Positions 1 through 5,240 are shown, counted from the first letter of the stretch. The stretch: 5,240 nucleotides of DNA from Candidatus Peregrinibacteria bacterium (GCA_007133095.1 SLNK01000065.1:1-5240); one strand, 5' to 3'. The notes: a model not told the origin generated them from the sequence alone. Made by a program: numbers and translations.

Positions 1-434
1 ACACCGTTCAGGTGATCAAGTTCATGCTGAACCACGCGCGCGTTCAAGCCGGACAACTGCAAAACATGCTTAGTTCCGTCAAGATCAAAAAACTCGACGG
101 ATATTTCCGAATGACGAAGAACTTTATCATAAACGCCGGGAACGCTTAAACATCCCTCTTCTCCCAAGACCTCCTCATTCCCGTGAGCGATTATCTTTGG
201 ATTTACCATCGCTAAAGCTGTCTCATGCGGAGTATCATAATTCAGAACCGTCAAGAACAGACGGACACTCTCCCCCACCTGAGGAGCCGCTATTCCAAGC
301 CCTTTTGCCTCGACCATCGCCTCCTTCATCCGCTTCGCCAATTTCTTCAAACCGGCATCAAATTTTTCCACGGGCTCCGCGACCGCCCGCAAAATTGGAT
401 CATCCACCCCCGTAATTATTTTAAGCTTAGCCAT
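1..434 (-). CDS. def: Peptide deformylase (3' end cut by window edge)
   Basis: This metalloenzyme removes the formyl group from the N-terminal formyl-methionine of new proteins in the cytoplasm. The visible 144 codons contain all three family signatures in the right order: GLGIAAPQVG (residues 45-54, motif 1, with the conserved Gln52), EEGCLSVPG (92-100, Cys95 as metal ligand) and QHELDH (136-141, His137 and His141 as metal ligands and Glu138 as catalytic base). The reading frame runs off the left edge directly after HELDHLNG, so only the C-terminal tail is missing; its length cannot be seen. The ATG at 434 is chosen because MAKLKIIT leads straight into the usual family N-terminus and no ATG precedes it in frame back to a stop. 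No Shine-Dalgarno sequence is visible upstream; the bases before the ATG are A/T-rich, including seven A in a row. It lies 118 bases downstream of prfB on the same strand and has its own predicted promoter. Identification is very secure. Confidence 0.97.
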   Translation of the reverse strand, partial: MAKLKIITGVDDPILRAVAEPVEKFDAGLKKLAKRMKEAMVEAKGLGIAAPQVGESVRLFLTVLNYDTPHETALAMVNPKIIAHGNEEVLGEEGCLSVPGVYDKVLRHSEISVEFFDLDGTKHVLQLSGLNARVVQHELDHLNG

Positions 435-481
435 AATTTTTTTAAGTGAGCCCGATGTATAGATATGCCGCCATGCCAATT

Positions 482-494
482 CGCCAACGTGGCG
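482..494 (-). repeat. Small inverted repeat in def leader
   Basis: CGCCA and TGGCG form a perfect 5-base stem around a 3-base loop inside the predicted def leader. An overlapping alternative pairing, CGCT/AGCG at 493-503, would compete with it for bases 493-494. No T run follows, so it is not an intrinsic terminator. It may be a leader hairpin or chance. Confidence 0.3.
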
Positions 495-512
495 CTTATA
501 GCGGTCTCGCTA

Positions 513-541
513 ATCATAAACATCGTGACGCCCGATTGCAA
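513..541 (-). promoter_or_regulatory. Predicted sigma70-type promoter for def
   Basis: On the minus strand, TTGCAA (541-536, 4 of 6 matches to TTGACA) and TATGAT (518-513, 5 of 6 to TATAAT) are separated by exactly 17 bases. Transcription would begin near base 506 and give def a leader of about 70 bases. The element sits outside both coding regions. Spacing and the -10 match make this the best promoter of the window by sequence, but a hexamer pair of this quality can still occur by chance. Confidence 0.5.
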
Positions 542-544
542 GAA

Positions 545-552
545 CCCCCCCC
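545..552 (-). repeat. Homopolymer tract of eight G after prfB stop
   Basis: Eight C on the plus strand (eight G on the minus strand) directly follow the prfB TGA stop and lie 3 bases upstream of the def -35 element. It is the longest G/C homopolymer I noticed. Tracts like this can slip in replication, but here it is outside both reading frames and outside the -35/-10 spacer, so a phase-variation role is not supported by its position. Confidence 0.5.
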
Positions 553-1641
553 TCAAACCTTCTTCAGCTCCGCTTCAATAAAACCGTCCAGCTCCCCGTC
601 CAGAACGGCATCGGGATTACTTTCTTCATATCCGGTGCGGTGGTCTTTCACCATTTTATAAGGATGCAAAACATAAGACCTGATCTGATTTCCCCAAGCG
701 ATTTCCGTGGTAGCGCCCTTCAAATCCGATAACTCCTTTGCCTGTTGTTTTTCCATCAAATTCACCAGGCGCGCATTCAAAATAGTCATCGCCTGCTCCT
801 TGTTCTGCAACTGACTTCGTTCGTTCTGGCACGAAACAACAAGCCCCGTCGGGAGATGAGTTATGCGAACAGCCGAATCGGTAGTATTAACACTCTGGCC
901 GCCCTTGCCCCCTGCTCGGAAAACATCGATTTTCAAATCATCGGAAGAGATATGGACCTGTTGAGAGCGATGAATTTCCGGCAGAACCTCTACCAAAACA
1001 AAAGAAGTTTCTCGGGTTCCCTTCGCGTTAAAAGGGGACAAGCGAACTAACCTGTGAACACCGGCTTCGCCTTTCAGATATCCATAAGCAAACTGGCCAC
1101 GCAGAGCCAAAACACAGCTTTTTACTCCCGCTTCTTCCCCATCGGACTTATCCAAAACAAGTGCCTCAAACCCCATGCGCTCGGCGTATCGCAAATACAT
1201 CCGCATCAGCATCTCCGCAAAGTCCTGCGCGTCCGTCCCCCCGGTCCCCGCGTGAATATTCAAAATGGCGTTGTTTTCATCGTACTTCCCGCCCAAAAAA
1301 GTAAAAATCTCAAGCTTGCGCCAGTTCTTCTCCAGCGCGTCCACCATTTGCCTGAATTCTTCGGCGGCCTGCGGATCCTTCTCCGGAGAAATCTCCGGCA
1401 GCAACCCGATAAGTTCCTCAATTTCCTCAAACAACCCCTCCCAAGTTTTAATCAATTTATCCAGATTCGCGGCTTTACGGCTGATTTCCTGCGCGTGATC
1501 GCTATCGTTCCAAAAAGTTTCCTCCTGCATCTCCTCGTTAAGCCGCTTAATCTCGTCCTTTTTGGCGGGCAAATCAACCTTCTTCACACCCTGCTCCGCG
1601 AGCGCCTTAATTTCCTTGAGCCGAGCCTTTATTTCATGCAT
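553..1641 (-). CDS. prfB: Peptide chain release factor 2 (RF2)
   Basis: RF2 recognises UGA and UAA stop codons on the ribosome and triggers release of the finished protein. The 362-residue product has the full class-I release factor layout: a helical N-terminal domain (about 1-100), the DAQD region (137-140), the tripeptide SPF (202-204), which reads stop codons and separates RF2 from RF1 (PxT), and the catalytic GGQ loop (247-249, in AGGKGGQSVN). Length is normal for RF2. Many bacteria need a +1 frameshift at an in-frame UGA near codon 25; here the frame is continuous and the matching place reads Val-Asp-Leu (codons 22-24), so that autoregulatory device is absent. The gene ends in TGA, a codon RF2 itself reads. 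The ATG at 1641 follows seven T with no Shine-Dalgarno sequence. It is divergent from the flippase gene and upstream of def on the same strand. Identification is very secure. Confidence 0.98.
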   Translation of the reverse strand: MHEIKARLKEIKALAEQGVKKVDLPAKKDEIKRLNEEMQEETFWNDSDHAQEISRKAANLDKLIKTWEGLFEEIEELIGLLPEISPEKDPQAAEEFRQMVDALEKNWRKLEIFTFLGGKYDENNAILNIHAGTGGTDAQDFAEMLMRMYLRYAERMGFEALVLDKSDGEEAGVKSCVLALRGQFAYGYLKGEAGVHRLVRLSPFNAKGTRETSFVLVEVLPEIHRSQQVHISSDDLKIDVFRAGGKGGQSVNTTDSAVRITHLPTGLVVSCQNERSQLQNKEQAMTILNARLVNLMEKQQAKELSDLKGATTEIAWGNQIRSYVLHPYKMVKDHRTGYEESNPDAVLDGELDGFIEAELKKV

Positions 1642-1689
1642 AAAAAAATGTAGATTAACGCGTGCCAGTATAACCGTAAGTGCCGATTC
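1642..1689. promoter_or_regulatory. Divergent prfB/flippase intergenic region
   Basis: These 48 bases separate two genes that point away from each other, so promoters for both should lie in or next to it. It contains overlapping -10-like hexamers, TATACT on the minus strand (1672-1667) and TATAAC on the plus strand (1669-1674). Seven A (1642-1648) lie directly before the prfB ATG. No Shine-Dalgarno sequence is visible for either gene. Confidence 0.6.
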
Positions 1690-1696
1690 ATGTCCA
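1667..1696 (-). promoter_or_regulatory. Candidate prfB promoter
   Basis: On the minus strand TGGACA (1696-1691, 5 of 6 to TTGACA) and TATACT (1672-1667, 5 of 6 to TATAAT) are separated by 18 bases. The start of transcription would be near 1660, giving prfB a short leader of about 20 bases. The -35 hexamer overlaps the first codons of the flippase gene, so RNA polymerase on prfB could interfere with initiation of the flippase. The prediction rests on hexamer matches only. Confidence 0.4.
1669..1674 (+). promoter_or_regulatory. Candidate -10 element of flippase gene
   Basis: TATAAC matches the -10 consensus in 5 of 6 positions and lies 15 bases before the flippase ATG, which would leave a leader of only about 8 bases. 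I see no acceptable -35 hexamer at 16-18 bases upstream, where the sequence is mostly A. The call is weak; the true promoter could lie inside prfB. Confidence 0.25.
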
Positions 1697-3204
1697 TTGC
1701 CAGAAAAATTCTGTCAAATACCATGGCCCAAGTGGCCGGCAAGTTCGTCGTTGCTATTTTGGGGCTTCTGGTAGTCAAAATCACCACTACTTACCTTTCC
1801 CTGGAGGGATACGGAGAATATGTGATCATTTATGAACTTCTGGCGTTTTTCGGGATAGCCGCGGATCTGGGACTTTTCACAATCGCGGTGCGTGATATGT
1901 CGGAGAAAGAAGAGGAAATACCGAAGATAATAGGGAATATTCTTTCGCTCAGAACAATTTTGGTCATCCTAACTATGATCGCGGCCATAGTCACCGTATT
2001 TTTGATACCGGCCTACGCGGATACAAGAATTCCGATGGGTGTGGCACTGGCATCCCTGACCGTTTTTTTAGCGATAATAAACGGCACGATAACGAGTGTT
2101 CTCCAAGTGAAGCTGAAGATGGAGATTGCTTCCATTGCGACTGTTCTGGGCAAGGCGGTTTCGCTGGGATTTATGGTTTATGTTGTTTTTTGGGGCTTTC
2201 CTACGAATACGGAAACCGGCTTCTATATGCTGATTTTTGCGGGGATAGTTGGGAATTTGGCGATGGTTTTCATGACGAACCACTATGTGCGAAAGATTAC
2301 GCCTTTGGTGTACCGTTTTGATCTGGATTTGTGGAAGGAAGTAATGGTAAAGTCTCTGCCTTACGGAATAGCTTTAATTCTCAACACGATATATTTCAGG
2401 ATAGATTCGATTTTGATTTCCGTAATGCGGGGACAGGAGGAAGTGGGTGTTTACGGTGTGGCGATGAAGATGTTGGAAAACTTTGCGATTCTTCCTCTTT
2501 ACTTCATGAATTCCGTTTTGCCGGTTTTGACGAAGTCTTTGAAGGAGAAGGCCACAAGGTATAGGGAAATAATCCGATACGCTTTCGATTTTTTGGCATC
2601 TCTTGCGATCCCGATAGTTGTGGGCGGCGTCATCCTGGCCTATCCGCTGATATTTGTTGTCAGTACGCCGGAATTTATGAGCCGTGTTGACGAAGGATTT
2701 TACGGATCCGATATAGCCTTGCAGATACTGCTTTTCGCCCTGCTGTTCCAGTTTTTGAATGTTCTTTTCGCGTTTATTTTATTGGCGGTAAAAAAGCAGA
2801 GCAAACTTCTTTACATCAACGGCGCATGCGTGATTTTCAACATTATCGCGAATATAGTGGTAATCCCGATTTATGGATTCCGCGGCGCGGCCGTAACAAG
2901 CGTCTTGAGTGAGTTTATAATCCTGGTGCTTACATATTTCGTAGCGCGCCGCTACCTGGATTTCAGCATAAACTTCGGCAATCTTGGGAAAATTGTCTTC
3001 TCCGCCCTTGCGATGGGAGCCGCCGTGTATTACCTGCAAGACCCAACATATTCTTACATAAGAAACTGGAATGTATTCGTACTGATTCCGATTGGAGCAA
3101 TGATTTACGGAGCCCTCCTCTACAAGACCGGCGTCATCAACAAAAAGATGCTCGCACTGGTCAAAAAAGGCGAACAAAAACCCCATGACGGCCAACCCGT
3201 TTAA
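1690..3204 (+). CDS. Lipid-linked oligosaccharide flippase, Wzx/RfbX-like (MOP superfamily)
   Basis: This 504-residue, strongly hydrophobic protein has the look of polysaccharide-export flippases, which move undecaprenyl-linked sugars from the inner to the outer face of the cytoplasmic membrane. I count about 14 membrane segments, roughly at residues 12-32, 42-65, 85-108, 115-138, 148-169, 178-198, 222-245, 252-280, 300-327, 342-367, 373-393, 397-418, 433-449 and 458-478, which matches the family. Supporting marks are the N-terminal ARKILSNTMAQVAGK, the early YGEY loop, FRIDSILIS (236-244) in the middle, and GFRGAA (396-401) between late helices, a common flippase motif. The C-terminus is short, charged and probably cytoplasmic. 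The ATG at 1690 fits the family N-terminus; no Shine-Dalgarno sequence is visible. The SLH gene follows 47 bases later on the same strand. The substrate cannot be read from sequence: O-antigen-like, capsule or wall-polymer glycans are all possible, and the related MurJ lipid II flippase branch is less likely but not excluded. Confidence 0.9.
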   Translation: MSIARKILSNTMAQVAGKFVVAILGLLVVKITTTYLSLEGYGEYVIIYELLAFFGIAADLGLFTIAVRDMSEKEEEIPKIIGNILSLRTILVILTMIAAIVTVFLIPAYADTRIPMGVALASLTVFLAIINGTITSVLQVKLKMEIASIATVLGKAVSLGFMVYVVFWGFPTNTETGFYMLIFAGIVGNLAMVFMTNHYVRKITPLVYRFDLDLWKEVMVKSLPYGIALILNTIYFRIDSILISVMRGQEEVGVYGVAMKMLENFAILPLYFMNSVLPVLTKSLKEKATRYREIIRYAFDFLASLAIPIVVGGVILAYPLIFVVSTPEFMSRVDEGFYGSDIALQILLFALLFQFLNVLFAFILLAVKKQSKLLYINGACVIFNIIANIVVIPIYGFRGAAVTSVLSEFIILVLTYFVARRYLDFSINFGNLGKIVFSALAMGAAVYYLQDPTYSYIRNWNVFVLIPIGAMIYGALLYKTGVINKKMLALVKKGEQKPHDGQPV

Positions 3205-3233
3205 TGGGCGTAAGATACCATTTTTCATCCACA

Positions 3234-3244
3234 TGTGATAAAAT
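3234..3244 (+). promoter_or_regulatory. Extended -10 promoter element of SLH gene
   Basis: TGATAAAAT (3236-3244) contains a TG dinucleotide one base before TAAAAT, a 5 of 6 match to TATAAT, as in extended -10 promoters that can work with a poor -35. No good -35 is seen 16-18 bases upstream. Only 7 bases separate the hexamer from the ATG at 3252, so transcription would start at or next to the start codon and the message would be leaderless or nearly so. Confidence 0.4.
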
Positions 3245-3251
3245 CCCGGAC

Positions 3252-3977
3252 ATGAAGACAATCTCAAAAAAAGCATTCACTCACATTCTGGTCGCGGCCA
3301 TCATGGCTATCGCGCTGATAACAATGCCGACTGCAATCGCCGCAACTTTCCCCGATGTGCCCTCAACGGAAACCTACTACAAGGGAATACAATATCTGGC
3401 CGGAGAAGACATTGTGCACGGACATCCGGACGGAACATTTAGACCCAACACAACCCTCAATCGTGCGGAAATGATGAAAATAGTCGCGGAGGGAGCGGCG
3501 AAATATCACGGGAGAGACCAAACCGTTTTTAACGATTACAAAAACGAAAGTTGTTTCAAAGATGTGGGGGGAGGCCATTGGTTCACCCCTTATATCTGTT
3601 ACGGAAAAGCTCAAGGATGGGTAAAAGGATACAGCGATGGCAATTTTAGACCGGGGCAACCGGTAAATTTTGTTGAAGCTCTGAAAATAACTTTCATGGG
3701 ATTTTCTATTCCTTACAACGAGGACAGAGAACCTTGGTACAGAAACGCCGTTGAATATGCATCGGCCAAAAACTACATTCCATTCACAATCACAGCATTT
3801 GGAGCGGAATTAAAACGCGGAGAAATGGCCGACATGATAACAAGAGTTATAAAGGCCGATAAAGGAACAGCGGAACTGAACGAATACCTTGGAGACCGCG
3901 CCGACATAGTTGTAACATACGAAACGATTCTGCACGGAGCGGACCTATCCCAAATGACCTCCGAAACTATACAATAA
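3252..3977 (+). CDS. Secreted SLH-domain protein (three SLH repeats)
   Basis: The 241-residue product looks exported and made almost entirely of S-layer homology modules, which in known families bind cell-wall polymers and tether proteins to the surface. A signal peptide spans residues 1 to about 30: basic MKTISKK, a hydrophobic core (about 12-25) and a likely cleavage near AIA-A-TFPDV. Repeat 1 (about 33-82) has FPDV, GHPDGTFRP and LNRAEMMKI. Repeat 2 (about 102-150) has FKDV, WF, GYSDGNFRPG and EALKI. Repeat 3 (about 157-201) is degenerate, with WYRNAVEYA and KRGEMADMI but no DGTF core. Cys101 and Cys116 flank the start of repeat 2 and could form a disulfide. The last 40 residues match nothing I know. 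The ATG at 3252 is preferred because it begins the signal peptide; an in-frame ATG at 3204, overlapping the flippase stop as TAATG, would add 16 unrelated residues. No Shine-Dalgarno sequence precedes 3252. Its cargo or exact role is unknown. Confidence 0.92.
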   Translation: MKTISKKAFTHILVAAIMAIALITMPTAIAATFPDVPSTETYYKGIQYLAGEDIVHGHPDGTFRPNTTLNRAEMMKIVAEGAAKYHGRDQTVFNDYKNESCFKDVGGGHWFTPYICYGKAQGWVKGYSDGNFRPGQPVNFVEALKITFMGFSIPYNEDREPWYRNAVEYASAKNYIPFTITAFGAELKRGEMADMITRVIKADKGTAELNEYLGDRADIVVTYETILHGADLSQMTSETIQ

Positions 3978-3995
3978 ATGGTCCCTGCCTCCCGT
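3978..3995. other. Convergent gap between SLH gene and murD
   Basis: Only 18 bases separate the TAA of the SLH gene from the TAA of murD on the opposite strand. I see no stem followed by a T run on either strand here or just inside the gene ends. Transcripts from both sides probably overlap unless a rho-type or other mechanism stops them. Confidence 0.7.
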
Positions 3996-5240
3996 TTAGC
4001 GCAGTTTCTTTGCCCACTCTGCAAAATGATCGCCCCGTTTTTTGTAATTTTCGTACATGTCAAAACTGGCGGCCGCGGGCGACAAAATAACCACTCCGCC
4101 GTCTTCACATTCGGCGTAAGCATCAACAACCGCGTCCTCCATTGTGCTTCTTCGCAAGATTTTTGTGGGAGAGCCTTCCGCTTCACCAAGCTTTGATTCC
4201 GCCGTAAGCAAAGCATCCTCCATTTTTTCTGCGGTATCCCCAATCAAAATAACCGTATGCAAATTCGGCTTGGTCAAAATTTTCAACGCCCATTCGTCAT
4301 AATCCGCTTCCTTGTCGTAACCTCCTGCAATCAGAACCGTCGGATCTTCAAAACTGTCAACCGCCGCCATGGAAGTCTCTGGAGTTGTTGAGTATGAATC
4401 GTTATAAAACTTGACCCCGTTAAATTCGCGGACAAACTCCAATCTGTAAGGCAAATTTCTGAAGGATTTTATGACGGAAAGAATATCGCTATCGGAAACA
4501 TCAAATTCCTTCGCAACCACAATCGCGGGCAAGATATTTTCCAAATTGTGTGATCCAATCAGCCGGACATCGGAAACATCCGCAATTTTGCTTTCCTTCC
4601 CGTTTTTCGAATAAAAAATCTCATCTTTTTTAACAAAAGCTCCGTCATCCGCTTTCCCCTTAACACTCACCAATTTCAGAGTCCCTTTGACAAGAGCCTT
4701 ATAGTGATTGAAATATGTATAATCTTTATTCAAAACCGCGACGGAATCGGGATTTTGGGTGGCCAAAATCCCCTCCTTTGCCCGCATATATTCGCCCGTA
4801 TCCACATGATAATCCAGATGATCGGATGTTGTGTTCAGTAAAACGGCATATCGCGGACTTTTTTCAAGGTCCTGCAACTGAAAACTGGATAACTCAAGAA
4901 TCACAAGATGGTCTCCTTTCAATTTATGAAGAAATTCGATGGGTGGATTGCCGATATTCCCGCCCAAAAACAAATTTTTAAGGAAACTTTTCCTGGTTTT
5001 TTTCAACATTTCGAAAATAAGGCTGCAAGTAGTTCCCTTTCCTTTGGTTCCCGTCACTCCGATGATCGGACACGGACAATGTTCTATAAAAAACTTACTG
5101 CAACTCGTAACGGTCACTCCATTTTGTTTGGCAAGCTGGATCTGAGGATGAAGAAAAGGAACTCCGGGAGTCCTAAATATAACATCAAACGATAACAAGT
5201 CATCAAGATAATTCGGTCCCAAAACGGACGAAACCCCATG
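3996..5240 (-). CDS. murD: UDP-N-acetylmuramoyl-L-alanine--D-glutamate ligase (5' end cut by window edge)
   Basis: MurD joins D-glutamate to UDP-MurNAc-L-Ala with ATP in the cytoplasm, the second amino-acid step of peptidoglycan precursor synthesis. The 414 visible residues cover the end of the UDP-binding domain, the ATPase domain and the C-terminal domain. Positions below count from the first visible codon. The ATP loop is GTKGKGTT (64-71). GGNIG lies near 94-98 and SSFQL at 118-122. SDHLD (139-143) carries the His that matches E. coli His183. RAKEG (153-157) holds the Lys expected to be carbamylated (Lys198 in E. coli). LPYRLE (263-268), NDSYSTT (280-286), GGYDKE (306-311) and SPAAASFD (387-394) follow. 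The frame is open to the edge: His-Gly-Val-Ser-Ser-Val precedes the TTG at 5222, and the missing part should be the N-terminal Rossmann-type segment. That TTG is therefore not the real start. It converges on the SLH gene. Identification is secure; the C-terminal SPAxAS motif followed by a Tyr at the Phe422 place fits MurD better than MurC, MurE or MurF. Confidence 0.96.
   Translation of the reverse strand, partial: HGVSSVLGPNYLDDLLSFDVIFRTPGVPFLHPQIQLAKQNGVTVTSCSKFFIEHCPCPIIGVTGTKGKGTTCSLIFEMLKKTRKSFLKNLFLGGNIGNPPIEFLHKLKGDHLVILELSSFQLQDLEKSPRYAVLLNTTSDHLDYHVDTGEYMRAKEGILATQNPDSVAVLNKDYTYFNHYKALVKGTLKLVSVKGKADDGAFVKKDEIFYSKNGKESKIADVSDVRLIGSHNLENILPAIVVAKEFDVSDSDILSVIKSFRNLPYRLEFVREFNGVKFYNDSYSTTPETSMAAVDSFEDPTVLIAGGYDKEADYDEWALKILTKPNLHTVILIGDTAEKMEDALLTAESKLGEAEGSPTKILRRSTMEDAVVDAYAECEDGGVVILSPAAASFDMYENYKKRGDHFAEWAKKLR

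Larger units (their letters stand above)
435..552 (-). other. prfB-def intergenic region / def leader
   Basis: This 118-base gap separates the prfB stop from the def start. Read on the minus strand it holds, in order, a run of eight G (552-545) directly after the prfB TGA, a sigma70-like promoter (541-513), a leader of about 70 bases with a small inverted repeat (494-482), and an A-rich stretch before the def ATG. I see no tRNA, no riboswitch that I recognise and no rho-independent terminator, since no stable stem is followed by a T run. The region is a plausible regulatory spacer and not a missed gene. Confidence 0.6.

Noticed and set aside
427..523. Possible small minus-strand peptide of about 35 codons in the prfB-def gap (starts MFMISETA, overlaps the def start)
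   Set aside because: The sequence has no hydrophobic or conserved look, its start coincides with the predicted def -10 region so it would precede the transcript start, and there is no ribosome binding site.
545..552. Phase-variable G tract
   Set aside because: The tract lies after the prfB stop and upstream of the def -35, so a change of length would alter neither a reading frame nor the -35/-10 spacing.
435..552. tRNA or other structured RNA gene in the prfB-def gap
   Set aside because: No cloverleaf with a TTC-type T loop and acceptor stem could be folded by eye; only short 4-5 base stems are present.
1054..1653. 199-codon plus-strand open frame opposite prfB
   Set aside because: It is fully antisense to the conserved RF2 gene, its translation shows no recognisable domain, and it is explained by the codon composition of prfB.
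2779..3276. 165-codon minus-strand open frame opposite the flippase gene
   Set aside because: It is antisense to a well-supported membrane protein and spans the intergenic gap into the SLH gene; the translation resembles no family and has no start context.
3773..4243. 156-codon minus-strand open frame across the SLH and murD ends
   Set aside because: It overlaps murD in another frame on the same strand and the SLH gene on the other strand; both of those have clear family motifs, so this is a shadow.
5220..5222. TTG as the start codon of murD
   Set aside because: The frame stays open to the window edge and the N-terminal UDP-binding segment expected of MurD is missing, so the gene is truncated by the window and the TTG is an internal Leu codon.
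1..5240. Mobile element, CRISPR array, defence island or toxin-antitoxin pair
   Set aside because: No transposase, integrase, direct-repeat array, terminal inverted repeat or small paired gene was seen; coding is nearly continuous and all five genes belong to familiar housekeeping or envelope families.

Overview
The window is an ordinary, gene-dense bacterial chromosome segment with five protein genes: def and murD, each cut by a window edge, and prfB, a lipid-linked glycan flippase and a small S-layer-homology (SLH) protein, all complete. The standard bacterial code fits: prfB encodes a full release factor 2 and ends in TGA, while the flippase, SLH and murD genes end in TAA. A Patescibacteria / Candidate Phyla Radiation origin, perhaps a Parcubacteria-like lineage, is my best guess. 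It rests on the short SLH-only protein with paired cysteines, the form of the MurD motifs (GTKGKGTT, NDSYSTT), tight gene packing and the absence of Shine-Dalgarno sequences before every visible start. This is inference from style and not a database match.

Layout. Minus strand, left block: prfB (1641 to 553) is followed by a 118-base gap and then def (434 to beyond base 1). The gap holds a well-formed minus-strand promoter (TTGCAA, 17 bases, TATGAT), so def is probably transcribed separately as well as, possibly, by read-through from prfB. Plus strand, middle block: a 14-helix flippase (1690-3204) followed by the SLH protein (3252-3977). prfB and the flippase diverge from a 48-base intergenic region with overlapping -10-like elements. 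Minus strand, right block: murD (beyond 5240 to 3996) converges on the SLH gene, with only 18 bases between the two stop codons and no visible terminator.

How the genes fit together. prfB (termination at UGA/UAA) and def (removal of the N-terminal formyl group) are translation and nascent-protein housekeeping. murD adds D-glutamate to the peptidoglycan precursor in the cytoplasm. The flippase probably moves a lipid-linked sugar across the membrane, and the SLH protein is predicted to be exported and to bind a cell-wall glycan, so the middle and right blocks share a cell-envelope theme.

I found no mobile element, CRISPR array, tRNA, rRNA or phage feature, and no convincing new system. The points most worth checking are translation initiation without Shine-Dalgarno (including a possible leaderless SLH mRNA), the RF2 gene without its usual frameshift site, and the flippase/SLH pairing.
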